From NCBI GenBank assembly GCA_050251035.1, contig JBFWNN010000020.1, positions 16,169-80,168 on the forward strand: a stretch of 64,000 nt of DNA, written 5' to 3'. Below the pieces are notes generated by a model, which saw nothing but the letters and a program-made list of their open reading frames with translations, made no database searches and had not been told where the DNA came from. The DNA is from Taklimakanibacter sp050251035 (GTDB lineage Bacteria > Pseudomonadota > Alphaproteobacteria > Rhizobiales > Aestuariivirgaceae). Below are positions 40,846 through 49,745 of the stretch, one piece after another (position 1 is the stretch's first letter; each line of letters begins with the position of its first letter). Made by a program: the position numbers and the translations under genes.

Positions 40846-42566
40846 TGCGCGACACTCGCCGTCTTGGGCGCATGTGGCTGCATCTTGATCGCCTCGGGCT
40901 CGAGATAGTCCTGGGCGAGATCGATGGAATGCCAATGCACCTCGTTGGAGAACAGGCCGAAGATGTCGCCGCTGGTGAAGGCGGGCGCCGCGGCGGGCTG
41001 GGTGAACAGTGATTCCTTGTAGTAGCTCGCGATGTCGGTCGCGGCATAGCCCATCATCTCGAGAATGGCCGGCGCGATGGTGAAGTGGCTGGCCCGGCCC
41101 TGGACGGCGCGCGCGCCGTCCTCGAGCCTGGCTTTGAGGCCCGGATCGCTCGCATAGGCGAGCAGCGGGACGAGGCCCTGGCGCGGATCGGGATTGTCGA
41201 TGCTGCAATGGGTGAGCTTGCCGAGGCTTATGGCCTGGCCATGGTCGGAGGTGTAGATCACGGCGGCGTCGCCCAGATCGACGTCCCTGAACAGGCTGGT
41301 GAAGAACTTGTCCACCGACCACAGGATGGCGTTGCGATAGGAGGCGATGCGGTGCATCGTGTCGTCGGTCCCAGCCTCCGTCATGGTCGGGCCGAAATTT
41401 GCCTCCGTGGCCGGGTAGGCGGCGTCATAGGGGAAATGCGCGCCGTTCTTGTTGGCGTAGAGGAACACCGGCTGATCACCCTTCAGCTCCTCGGCGATGA
41501 TGCGCAGGAGCTCGAAGTCGCCCTGGTCGGGCGTCACGTAGTTGAGCGACACATAGCGGTCGATGTCGCGCACCTCCGCCATGGTCATGAAATTCGTCAA
41601 CCGGCCCGGATCCTTCAGGATGGCGCCCTGGGCGTCCACGAAGACGGTGCGGTATCCGGCCTTCTTCGCATAGGTCCAGATGAAGGGATTGGTGTTGACG
41701 CTGGCGATGAGGTCGTCGCGCCTTGCGCCGCTGCGCAGGATGACATTGGAATAGTGGCTGCAATTGCCGCCCGACGCCGCCGGTCCGAAATTCACGAACT
41801 TCGCCTTGAGCGCCGCCAAGTCCGGCGTGAACGGGTTGCCGGGGGAGAAATCAAGGTAATCGGCGCGAATGCTCTCATCGACCAGATAGACGATGCTCTT
41901 GACCCGCGCCTCGGGCTTGGGCGCCCAAGTGACCTGGCCGCGGACATAGCTTTCCTGAGTGGCGATCTTGGTGGCGGCCACCGCGGTGATGGACAAGGGC
42001 GAGAACTGCCGCGGCATGGCCTGGTAGCCGCCGCCCGCTTTGACCGCCACGATCAGCGCGATCGCCGCGAAAGGCAGAACCGGCAGCAGGACAAGACGGC
42101 CCGTCCACCGGCGGACGGCCGCCGACTTGAGCGGGGCCGGGAAGGCGATGGCCAGCAGGCCGCCGGCAAGGACGAGGCTGACGCTCGCCACCAGATGCCA
42201 GCCATAGAAATCCGCCGCGCGGCCCGCTTCATGGCGGACGTTCCAAAGCGAGACGACGTCGAAAACGGTGAAATCGGAGCCGCTGATGCTCGAATAGCCG
42301 ACAGCCGTGGCCGTCGACGCCGCGAAGACCACGGCCCAGAACAGGCGCCTGGGCCAGGTGGGCTGGAAGGCGGCGGCGAAAATGGCGACAACCGCCAGGC
42401 CCCACACGAACAGGAAGGCGATCAGCGTGTCATAGCGGGTCTGGGCAAGCAGCAGCTCGATGCGGCTGAGAAAGCCGACATTGGTCATGAGGATGAAGCC
42501 GGAAACGAGAAAAACCTTGAGCCAGGTCGCATATTTGGCCAAAGCTTGGGTTGCAAAGCGGAACAT
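40842..42566 (-). CDS. Membrane sulfatase-fold protein, EptA-like phosphoethanolamine transferase
   Basis: A 574-residue inner-membrane protein. About five transmembrane helices occupy residues 12-210, followed by a periplasmic alkaline-phosphatase/sulfatase domain. Metal-binding candidates are Asp/Glu in YLVDESIRADYLD, the nucleophile region GGNCSHYSNVIL, and Asp-His in IYTSDHGQAI. This is the layout of EptA/CptA enzymes that move phosphoethanolamine from phosphatidylethanolamine to lipid A or other surface molecules. The nucleophile segment differs from the canonical Thr motif, so acceptor and donor are uncertain. It is coupled to pssA. Confidence 0.75.
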   Translation of the reverse strand: MFRFATQALAKYATWLKVFLVSGFILMTNVGFLSRIELLLAQTRYDTLIAFLFVWGLAVVAIFAAAFQPTWPRRLFWAVVFAASTATAVGYSSISGSDFTVFDVVSLWNVRHEAGRAADFYGWHLVASVSLVLAGGLLAIAFPAPLKSAAVRRWTGRLVLLPVLPFAAIALIVAVKAGGGYQAMPRQFSPLSITAVAATKIATQESYVRGQVTWAPKPEARVKSIVYLVDESIRADYLDFSPGNPFTPDLAALKAKFVNFGPAASGGNCSHYSNVILRSGARRDDLIASVNTNPFIWTYAKKAGYRTVFVDAQGAILKDPGRLTNFMTMAEVRDIDRYVSLNYVTPDQGDFELLRIIAEELKGDQPVFLYANKNGAHFPYDAAYPATEANFGPTMTEAGTDDTMHRIASYRNAILWSVDKFFTSLFRDVDLGDAAVIYTSDHGQAISLGKLTHCSIDNPDPRQGLVPLLAYASDPGLKARLEDGARAVQGRASHFTIAPAILEMMGYAATDIASYYKESLFTQPAAAPAFTSGDIFGLFSNEVHWHSIDLAQDYLEPEAIKMQPHAPKTASVAQ

Positions 42567-42652
42567 TCTTCCGTCCTCCCGACCCAATCGCCCATGACAA
42601 TCGGGTTCCAGTTTTGAGACAATTCGACGACAAGACTGCAAGGACGGGACCA

Positions 42653-43156
42653 ATGATGGGTGACGAGGCAGATCGCCTGGACATTCCCTTCATGGACCTT
42701 TCGGCCGCGGCCGGCCGGCGGTTGCGGGGCGCAGGGTCACCCGAGATCGCCGAAGAGAGCGGCTGGGCCTGCGCCTGGCTCGAGGCGTGCGCCTATCCGG
42801 GGATCGACTTGCTGCTCGAAGCCCTGGACACGACACCGCCGGATGCGCGCGTCCCGACGCTGGAGCCGGATGTTCTCGGCCTGGATTTAAGAAATATTTC
42901 CTGTGTTTTCCTCGCGCCCGGCATTGCCCGGATGGTCGAGCGGCAGGGCCGGCTCTTCCTGCGCAATGTCCGCCACGGGCTCTATCTCCTGCCCTTCTCC
43001 GTCAGGGCCGATATCGGCATCGGCTGCCCGGTCGATCCGTCTTTCGCGCTCGGCGGCGAGCGCACCAAGAACCCCTATGAGGAAAAGCTACAACTGGCAC
43101 GGCAGGCCGGCATAGACGTGCCCCGGGCCCTGTGGAATCGGTTGACCGCGGCTTGA
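42653..43156 (+). CDS. Hypothetical protein, possibly DUF3726-like
   Basis: A 167-residue soluble protein. The start of the domain, DLSAAAGRRLRGAGSPEIAE followed by ESGWACAWLEACAYPGIDLL, resembles DUF3726 proteins; the rest (VRHGLYLLPFSVRADIGIGC, FALGGERTKNPYEEKLQLAR) is not diagnostic. AAGGACGGG precedes ATG 42653 (a second ATG follows directly). It is divergent from the EptA-like gene and may be co-transcribed with the CoA transferase 100 bases downstream. Function unknown. Confidence 0.65.
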   Translation: MMGDEADRLDIPFMDLSAAAGRRLRGAGSPEIAEESGWACAWLEACAYPGIDLLLEALDTTPPDARVPTLEPDVLGLDLRNISCVFLAPGIARMVERQGRLFLRNVRHGLYLLPFSVRADIGIGCPVDPSFALGGERTKNPYEEKLQLARQAGIDVPRALWNRLTAA

Positions 43157-43255
43157 CCTCTCCGGCAAGGCAACCCCGCCCGGCGCATGGCTGACACTAT
43201 TTGCAGCCGCCCGCCGCAGCGGCTAGAAGCGGGCTCCGCAATTCGGAGTCCATAA

Positions 43256-44479
43256 ATGGCCGGGCCGCTTACGAATATTCGTGTCCTCGACCTCTCCCGG
43301 GTGCTCGCCGGCCCATGGGCGACGCAGATCCTCGCCGATTTCGGCGCCGAGGTGATCAAGATCGAGAAGCCTGGCGAGGGCGACGACACGCGCGGCTGGG
43401 GCCCGCCTTTCGTCACCAATCCGGACGGATCGCATGGCGATGCCGCCTATTATCTCTCGGCCAATCGCGGCAAGCACTCGGTCGCGATCGACATGGCGAG
43501 CCCCGAGGGCCAGAAGCTTCTGCGCGCGCTCGCGGCCAAGTCCGATATCGTGATGGAGAATTTCAAGGTCGGCGGGCTCAAGAAATACGGCCTCGACTAT
43601 GAGAGCCTGAAGGCGGTCAATCCGAAGCTCATCTATTGCTCGATCACCGGTTTCGGCCAAACCGGACCTTACGCGCAGCGCGCCGGCTATGACTTCATGA
43701 TCCAGGGCATGGGCGGCATCATGTCGATCACCGGACTGCCGGACGGGATGCCCGGGGCTGAGCCGGTCAAGACCGGGGTGGCCTTCGCCGATGTGTTCAC
43801 CGGACTTTACGCAACGATCGGCGTGCTCGCCGCTCTCCATCACCGCGACTTGACCGGCGAAGGCCAATATCTCGACCTCGCTCTGCTCGACACCCAGGTC
43901 GCGGTCCTTGCCAACCAGGCGCTCAATTTCCTGGTCGGCGGCAAGGCGCCCACGCGTCTCGGCAATGCTCATCCCAATATCGTGCCCTATCAGACCTTCG
44001 CCACCGCGGACGGTTTCGTCATCATCGCGGTCGGCAACGAGCGGCAGTTCCGCGAATATACGCGGATCGCCGGTGTGCCCGAGGTCGCCGAAGATCCGCG
44101 TTTCGGCTCCAACCGCGACCGCGTCGCCAATCGCGAGGCCCTCATCGCGCTGCTGGTCGAACCGATGAAGCGACGCAGGACCGCGGAATGGGTCGAGGCC
44201 CTGGAGGCGGCCGCCGTGCCCTGCGGGCCCATCAACACGATCGACCAAGTCTTCGCCGACCCGCAGGTCAAGGCGCGGGGCCTGAGCGTGGCGCTCGCCC
44301 GCGACGACGGCACCGCGACACCCGGCGTCGCCAATCCGGTCAGGTTCTCGGCGACACCCATCGCATATGCCAAGGCGGCGCCGCGCCTCGGAGACGCGAC
44401 CGAGGACGTCCTCGGCCGCATCCTCGGCCTCACGAAAGAGGACATCGGCAAGCTTCGGGATTCGGCCTCCATCGGCTAA
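43256..44479 (+). CDS. CaiB/BaiF family (class III) CoA transferase
   Basis: A 407-residue CoA transferase. N-terminal VLDLSRVLAGPWATQILADF and EVIKIEKPGEGDDTRGWGPP, SANRGKHSVAIDMASPEGQK, and the catalytic Asp candidate in LDLALLDTQVAVL near residue 205 are standard. It moves CoA between carboxylic acids; carnitine- or betaine-type acids are attractive substrates because the next genes encode a corrinoid methyl-transfer system, but this is inference. It is followed 51 bases later by the virulence-factor-domain gene. Confidence 0.88.
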   Translation: MAGPLTNIRVLDLSRVLAGPWATQILADFGAEVIKIEKPGEGDDTRGWGPPFVTNPDGSHGDAAYYLSANRGKHSVAIDMASPEGQKLLRALAAKSDIVMENFKVGGLKKYGLDYESLKAVNPKLIYCSITGFGQTGPYAQRAGYDFMIQGMGGIMSITGLPDGMPGAEPVKTGVAFADVFTGLYATIGVLAALHHRDLTGEGQYLDLALLDTQVAVLANQALNFLVGGKAPTRLGNAHPNIVPYQTFATADGFVIIAVGNERQFREYTRIAGVPEVAEDPRFGSNRDRVANREALIALLVEPMKRRRTAEWVEALEAAAVPCGPINTIDQVFADPQVKARGLSVALARDDGTATPGVANPVRFSATPIAYAKAAPRLGDATEDVLGRILGLTKEDIGKLRDSASIG

Positions 44480-44530
44480 ATGTCGCTTTCGGACGGACTT
44501 CGAGGACAAGGACAGGTCATAGAGCTTCCC

Positions 44531-44833
44531 ATGGCAAATCTGGTGATCACCTATTGGCGCGACATTCCCTCCGCGATCTCGGTCAAGGCCGGGCGCAAGG
44601 AAGAGAAACGCATGCTTGCCGACCGCTTCCAGGAGGCGATCGACATGGCCGCCATGCGCGGCGGCGCCTCCGACACCGACGCCTATCTCGCCGATTGGCG
44701 GCGCGCCGATCCGGTCGCGGTGGGCGACGATCTCGGCGCCGAGGCCGACCGGGTCAAGGCGGAGATCGAGCAGGCCTATGACAAAGAACGGCTCAAGGCG
44801 CTCATCGCCAATGGCGGCGCCGCGAAATCCTGA
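44531..44833 (+). CDS. Virulence-factor-domain protein of the corrinoid methyltransferase cluster
   Basis: A 100-residue protein, MANLVITYWRDIPSAISVKA and then GRKEEKRMLADRFQEAIDMA, with a charged C-terminal helix. It matches the small 'virulence factor' family that in Hyphomicrobiales occurs with MttB-type methyltransferases and RACo proteins. It has no known biochemical role. ATG 44531 is chosen over the frame start at 44480, which abuts the CoA transferase stop. The methyl-THF methyltransferase begins 33 bases later. Confidence 0.75.
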   Translation: MANLVITYWRDIPSAISVKAGRKEEKRMLADRFQEAIDMAAMRGGASDTDAYLADWRRADPVAVGDDLGAEADRVKAEIEQAYDKERLKALIANGGAAKS

Positions 44834-44866
44834 ACCTCACCCTTATCCCCTGTTTCGAGGACGAAG

Positions 44867-45832
44867 ATGACCCAGACCCTTATCGCTTCCGAGAAAAAGC
44901 AATTCCTGATCGGTTTCGACCGGCCATTCTGCGTCATCGGCGAGCGTATCAACCCGACGGGGCGCAAGAAGCTCGCGGCCGAGATGCAGGCCGGCAATTT
45001 CGAGACGGTGATCAAGGACGCCCTCGCCCAGACCGCGGCCGGCGCCAATGTGCTCGACGTCAATGCCGGCGTCACCGCGGTCAATCCCAACGAGACCGAG
45101 CCGCCGCTCCTCAAGCAGACGATCGAGATCGTGCAGTCGGTCACCGACCTGCCGCTGTGCATCGACTCGTCGGTGACCGCCGCCCTCAAGGTCGGGCTCG
45201 AGACCGCCAAGGGCCGGCCGCTGGTCAATTCGGTGACCGGCGAGGAGGAGAAGCTCGAAGCCATCCTGCCGCTGGTCGCCAAATATAATGTGCCGGTCGT
45301 CGCCATTTCCAATGACGAAACCGGCATCTCGGAAGACCCGGATGTGCGCTTCGAGGTGGCCAGGAAGATCGTCCAGCGCGCCGCCGATCACGGCATCAAG
45401 CCCGAAGACGTCGTGGTCGACCCGCTGGTCATGCCGATCGGCGCCATGGGCACGGCCGGCCAGCAGGTGTTCCGCCTGGTGCGGCGCCTGCGCGAGGAGC
45501 TCAAGGTGAACACCACCTGCGGCGCCTCCAACATCTCCTTCGGCATGCCGAACCGGCGCGTGCTGACCGGCTATTTCCTCGCCATGGCCGCGTCCCACGG
45601 CATGACGTCGGCGATCATGAACCCGCTGCATGACGAAGACATGCATGCGATCCTCGCCGCCAACGTCCTCAACGGCACCGACCGGAACTGCAAGGTGTGG
45701 ACGAACAAGTTCCGCGAGATGTCCATTCCCTCGGCGGTTTCACAAGCGGTCGGTGACGGACTGCCCGGCGCTTCCGCCGAAGACGTCGAGCGCCGCCGCG
45801 CCCGCGAGGAGCGCCGGCGCCGGCGCGGATAG
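44867..45832 (+). CDS. Methyltetrahydrofolate:corrinoid methyltransferase (MtgA/AcsE-like)
   Basis: A 321-residue pterin-binding TIM-barrel protein related to dihydropteroate synthase, AcsE and MtgA. Folate-binding motifs: VIGERINPTGRKKLA, GANVLDVNAGVT, LCIDSSVTAALK, VVDPLVMPIGAMG and TCGASNISFGMPNRRV. It would accept a methyl group from a methylated corrinoid protein and pass it to tetrahydrofolate (or the reverse). The final 25 residues are Arg-rich. The reductive activator follows after 6 bases, and MttB-family demethylases lie 12 kb away. Confidence 0.88.
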   Translation: MTQTLIASEKKQFLIGFDRPFCVIGERINPTGRKKLAAEMQAGNFETVIKDALAQTAAGANVLDVNAGVTAVNPNETEPPLLKQTIEIVQSVTDLPLCIDSSVTAALKVGLETAKGRPLVNSVTGEEEKLEAILPLVAKYNVPVVAISNDETGISEDPDVRFEVARKIVQRAADHGIKPEDVVVDPLVMPIGAMGTAGQQVFRLVRRLREELKVNTTCGASNISFGMPNRRVLTGYFLAMAASHGMTSAIMNPLHDEDMHAILAANVLNGTDRNCKVWTNKFREMSIPSAVSQAVGDGLPGASAEDVERRRAREERRRRRG

Positions 45833-45838
45833 GTTATC

Positions 45839-47872
45839 ATGGCTGAAACGTCCGGCGACGCCCTCATCGTCTTCACGCCCTCCGGCAAGCGCGGACGCTT
45901 CCCGCTCGGCACGCCGGTGCTGCAGGCGGCGCGTTCGCTCGGCGTCGACATCGATTCCGTCTGCGGCGGCCGCGCCATCTGCGGGCGCTGCCAGATCACC
46001 GTCGGCGAAGGCGAGTTCGCCAAGCACGGCATCCGCTCGAGCGTCTCGCATCTCTCCGAATTTTCCGCCGTCGAGAAGCGTTATGACGATAAGCGCGGGC
46101 TCACTCCCGGGCGCCGGCTTTCGTGCCAGACCAAGCTCCTCGGCGATGCCGTCATCGACGTGCCGCCCGAGAGCCAGGTCCACAAGCAGGTGGTGCGGAA
46201 GCGGGCCGAGGCGCGCGCCATCGACATGAACCCGGCCACCCGCCTCTATTTCCTCGAGGTGGAAGAGCCCGACATGCACAAGCCCTCCTCCGACCTCGAG
46301 CGCGTCTATCGCGCGCTGGCGGAGCAGTGGAACGTGCACGACGTGTCATGCAATCTCGCCATCATGCAGAATCTGCAGAAGGTGCTGCGCCAGGGCGAAT
46401 GGAAGATCACCGTCGCCGTGTTCTCCAGGCCCGCCAGCGGCGGCAACATCATGACCGCGATCTGGCCGGGCTTCCACGACAAGGCCTTCGGCCTCGCCGT
46501 CGATGTCGGCTCGACCACCATTGCGGCGCATCTGTGCTCACTCTCGACCGGCGAGGTCGTCGCCTCCTCCGGCCTCATGAATCCGCAGATCCGCTTCGGC
46601 GAGGATTTGATGAGCCGCGTCTCCTATGTGATGATGAATCCGGGCGGCGAGACGGAAATGACGACCGTGATCCGCGAGGCGTTGAACACGCTCGCCGCGC
46701 AGGTCGCCACCGAAGCCTCGATCGACAAGACCGACATTCTCGAGGCGGTGCTGGTCGGCAATCCGGTCATGCATCACCTCTTCCTCGGCATCGATCCGAC
46801 CGAGCTCGGCGGCGCGCCCTTCGCGCTCGCTACCGGCCTTGCGGTCACGCGGCCGGCGCGCGAGCTCGATCTCGACCTCAATGCCGGCGCGCAGGTCTAT
46901 GTGCTGCCTTGCATCGCCGGCCATGTCGGCGCCGACACGGCGGGCGTGGTGCTGTCGGAATCGCCGCAATATTCCGAAGACAACATGCTCATCGTCGATG
47001 TCGGCACCAATGCCGAGATCGTGCTCGGCTCCAAGAATCGCCTGCTCGCCTGCTCGTCGCCGACCGGCCCCGCTTTCGAAGGCGCCCAGATCACCTGCGG
47101 CCAGCGTGCAGCACCCGGCGCCATCGAGCGTATCCGCATCGATCCCGTCACCCTCGAGCCGCGCTATCGCGTCATCGGCTCCGATCTGTGGTCGGACGAG
47201 CCCGGCTTCGAGGAGGCCGTGGCCTCGACCGGCGTCACCGGCATCTGCGGCTCCGGCATCATCGAGGTGATCGCCGAAATGTATCTCGCGGGCATCATCA
47301 ACCAGGACGGCCTGGTCGATGGCGACATGGCGGAGAAATCGCCGCGCATCCGCCCGCATAAGCGCACCTTCACCTATGTGGTGCGCGACGGCGAGCCCTT
47401 CATCTCGATCACCCAGAACGACGTACGCGCCATCCAGCTCGCCAAGGCCGCACTTTATGCCGGCACGCGGCTGCTGATGGACAAGCTCGGCATCGATCAT
47501 GTCGACCGCATCCGGCTCGCCGGCGCTTTCGGCAGCCATATCGACGTCAAATTCGCGATGATCCTGGGCCTCATCCCCGATTGCCCGCTCGACAAGGTGC
47601 AGTCGGCCGGCAATGCGGCGGGCACCGGCGCCCGCATCGCGCTTCTCAATTCGAAAGCACGCGACGAGATCGAGCATGTGGTGCGCCGCATCGAGAAGAT
47701 CGAGACGGCGGTCGAGCCCTTGTTCCAGCAGCATTTCGTCGAGGCGATGGCGATCCCGCACAAGACCGCCGTCTTCGCCAATCTCGCCAAGGAAGTGAAA
47801 TTCCCGGAGCCGAAAATCATCTCGCCGCCCGAGGCCGATGGCGGCGAAAGGCGGAGGCGCAGGCGGAGCTAA
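45839..47872 (+). CDS. RACo-type corrinoid activation ATPase (2Fe-2S + ASKHA)
   Basis: A 677-residue reductive activator of corrinoid proteins. An N-terminal plant-type 2Fe-2S domain (about residues 8-105) has the cysteines of DSVCGGRAICGRCQITV and LSCQTKL. A linker follows, and from about residue 215 an ASKHA ATPase domain with GLAVDVGSTTIAAHL, LIVDVGTNAEIVLG and SSPTGPAFEGAQITCG. The enzyme uses ATP to reduce Co(II) to Co(I) so that the corrinoid can accept methyl groups. Its presence shows an active MttB-type pathway even though no corrinoid protein lies in the window. The C-terminus is Arg-rich, as in the upstream gene. Confidence 0.93.
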   Translation: MAETSGDALIVFTPSGKRGRFPLGTPVLQAARSLGVDIDSVCGGRAICGRCQITVGEGEFAKHGIRSSVSHLSEFSAVEKRYDDKRGLTPGRRLSCQTKLLGDAVIDVPPESQVHKQVVRKRAEARAIDMNPATRLYFLEVEEPDMHKPSSDLERVYRALAEQWNVHDVSCNLAIMQNLQKVLRQGEWKITVAVFSRPASGGNIMTAIWPGFHDKAFGLAVDVGSTTIAAHLCSLSTGEVVASSGLMNPQIRFGEDLMSRVSYVMMNPGGETEMTTVIREALNTLAAQVATEASIDKTDILEAVLVGNPVMHHLFLGIDPTELGGAPFALATGLAVTRPARELDLDLNAGAQVYVLPCIAGHVGADTAGVVLSESPQYSEDNMLIVDVGTNAEIVLGSKNRLLACSSPTGPAFEGAQITCGQRAAPGAIERIRIDPVTLEPRYRVIGSDLWSDEPGFEEAVASTGVTGICGSGIIEVIAEMYLAGIINQDGLVDGDMAEKSPRIRPHKRTFTYVVRDGEPFISITQNDVRAIQLAKAALYAGTRLLMDKLGIDHVDRIRLAGAFGSHIDVKFAMILGLIPDCPLDKVQSAGNAAGTGARIALLNSKARDEIEHVVRRIEKIETAVEPLFQQHFVEAMAIPHKTAVFANLAKEVKFPEPKIISPPEADGGERRRRRRS

Positions 47873-48780
47873 GCGCTGAATCGCGCTGTGATGAAATCGC
47901 GCAACGCGCTGGCCGCGGGTGTGAGCGCCTGCCCTTTCGCCCAAGCGAGCAAGATGCGCTGCGTCGGCAGCTTGTCTGAGATCGGCCGGATGGCGAGCCT
48001 CTTCCCGTCATAGCTCTGATCCGATCTGGGACGCGTATAGGCGACCGCGATGCCGAGCCCGTTGGCCACCATGCTGCGCTGCAGCTCGAAGGACGAGGCG
48101 CGCGTCGCCACGTCGACCTCGAGGCCTGCGGCATTGAACAAAGCCACGATATGCTGCCAGCTCAAGGCCTGGTCGGTGAGGATCACAGGACTGGTCGCGA
48201 GATCGGCCAGAGTGACCGAGGCCTGGCGCGCCAGCGGATGCGCCGCGGGCAGCATCGCATAGGGACGAAGCTCGATCAGCGTCCGGCGCTCGATGCCGGG
48301 ACCGAGTCCCAGGTCGTAAGTGAGCGCGAGGTCGATGGCGCCCTTGCCGATCTGGCCTGCCAACTCGTCGAAGCCCGCATCGCGGAAATCGACCGTGATG
48401 GCCGGCATCGCCTTGCGGAACCGGCTGAGGAGTGCCGGCACATAATAAGGGGCGAGATCGGTGAAGCAGCCGAGCGTCACTTCGCCGGACGCCGCTTCCG
48501 CCGCCTGCCCGAGGCGATGCAGCCTTGCCGCCTCGTCCAGGACCCGGCGCGCGTCACGCATGAAGGCCGTGCCGAAAGAGGTGAGCCCCACCCCTTCGCC
48601 CTTGCGGCGCACGAACAGCTTGCGGCTGTAATGCGCCTCGACCTGGGCGATGGCGACCGAGATGGAGGGCTGCGACACATTGAGGTTCACCGCGGCCCGC
48701 GTGACATTGCCGGCATCGGCGGCCGCCACCGCGTAGCGCAGCTGCTTGAGGGTAAGTGATAGGATTTCTTGATGTTTCAT
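47869..48780 (-). CDS. LysR-family regulator divergent from a PhyH oxygenase
   Basis: A 303-residue LysR protein: N-terminal HTH (LKQLRYAVAAADAGNVTRAA, NVSQPSISVAIAQVEAHYSR) and an effector-binding domain with FTDLAPYYVPALLSRFRKAM. ATG 48780 leaves the operator-like repeat at 48786-48810 upstream; ATG 48792 would overlap it. Its 3' end overlaps the RACo stop by four bases on the opposite strand. It likely controls the divergent dioxygenase at 48851. Confidence 0.87.
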   Translation of the reverse strand: MKHQEILSLTLKQLRYAVAAADAGNVTRAAVNLNVSQPSISVAIAQVEAHYSRKLFVRRKGEGVGLTSFGTAFMRDARRVLDEAARLHRLGQAAEAASGEVTLGCFTDLAPYYVPALLSRFRKAMPAITVDFRDAGFDELAGQIGKGAIDLALTYDLGLGPGIERRTLIELRPYAMLPAAHPLARQASVTLADLATSPVILTDQALSWQHIVALFNAAGLEVDVATRASSFELQRSMVANGLGIAVAYTRPRSDQSYDGKRLAIRPISDKLPTQRILLAWAKGQALTPAASALRDFITARFSA

Positions 48781-48785
48781 ATTAT

Positions 48786-48810
48786 CAAACATTATTTTAC
48801 TTGATGTTTG
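48786..48810. promoter_or_regulatory. LysR-type operator in the LysR/PhyH region
   Basis: CAAACAT (48786-48792) and ATGTTTG (48804-48810) form a perfect inverted repeat with an 11-base AT-rich centre, containing the classic T-N11-A geometry. It lies 6 bases upstream of the preferred LysR start and 41 bases upstream of the oxygenase start. Confidence 0.65.
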
Positions 48811-48850
48811 GCGTCATGCAAGAGTCCGTGTCGAAAGACGGAGGACCCCG

Positions 48851-49651
48851 ATGGGTAAATATGTGAGCGCGGAGCAGATCGCCGACTATCAGCGCGACGG
48901 CGTCGTCTGCATCAAGGGATTGTTCAAGGACTGGGTGCCCACGATCGGCGCGGGGATAGAGCGCAACATGCGCGAGCCCAGCCAATATGCGGCCGAGAAC
49001 CTCAAGCCCGGCGAAGGCGGCCGCTTCTTCGACGACTACTGCAACTGGGAACGCATCCCGGAATTCACCGAGGTCATCCGCTCATCGCCCGCCGCCCAGG
49101 CCGCGGCCGAGCTCATGCGATCGAAGACGGCACAGATCTTCCACGACCATGTGCTGGTCAAGGAGCCGGGCACCTCCAAGCCCACGCCCTGGCACCAGGA
49201 CGCGCCCTATTATTTCGTCGACGGCGAGCAGACGGTGAGCTTCTGGGTGCCGGTGGAACCGGTGAAGGAAGCGGCGCTCCGCTGCATCGCGGGCTCGCAC
49301 AAATGGCCCAAGATGGTGCTGCCGGTGCGCTGGCTGTCGGAGCAGAACTTCTATGCCGGCGAGCACGACTACATCCCGGTGCCCGACCCCGATGCCGAGC
49401 CCGGCAAATACAAGGTGGTCGAATGGCAGATGGAGCCGGGCGACGCCGTCGCCTTCCACTACAAGACGGTGCATGGTGCCCGCGGCAACAATTCCGACCA
49501 GCGGCGGCGCGCCTTCTCCATGCGCTGGGTGGGCGATGACGCGCACTATGTCACGCGGCCCGGGCGCACCTCGCCGCCCTATCCGGGTCACGACATGACG
49601 CACAGCCAGCGCCTGCGCGAAGACTGGTTCCCGGTGATCTGGGCGCAGTGA
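48851..49651 (+). CDS. Phytanoyl-CoA dioxygenase family oxygenase (second copy)
   Basis: A 266-residue Fe(II)/2-oxoglutarate dioxygenase. His-x-Asp is in PTPWHQDAPYYFVDGEQ and the distal His in FHYKTVHGARGNN, with the 2-oxoglutarate Arg in RRRAFSMRW. It resembles PhyH proteins in carnitine, betaine or phosphonate catabolism clusters. GGAGGACC precedes ATG 48851. It is divergent from a LysR regulator and downstream of the corrinoid genes, so it may act on the same methylated amine; the substrate cannot be assigned. Confidence 0.85.
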   Translation: MGKYVSAEQIADYQRDGVVCIKGLFKDWVPTIGAGIERNMREPSQYAAENLKPGEGGRFFDDYCNWERIPEFTEVIRSSPAAQAAAELMRSKTAQIFHDHVLVKEPGTSKPTPWHQDAPYYFVDGEQTVSFWVPVEPVKEAALRCIAGSHKWPKMVLPVRWLSEQNFYAGEHDYIPVPDPDAEPGKYKVVEWQMEPGDAVAFHYKTVHGARGNNSDQRRRAFSMRWVGDDAHYVTRPGRTSPPYPGHDMTHSQRLREDWFPVIWAQ

Positions 49652-49745
49652 GCCCCCTGTCCGCGCCGGCGCGCGGGGAAATTCGCAATTTCGGTCATGC
49701 CCCGCCTCCCCGCCCGTGCCATAATCCGGGCGGGAGGACTTTTTC

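Noticed and set aside
43256..44479. Carnitine CoA transferase (CaiB) assignment
   Set aside because: Family membership is clear but no caiA/C/D/E genes are present, so the substrate was left open.
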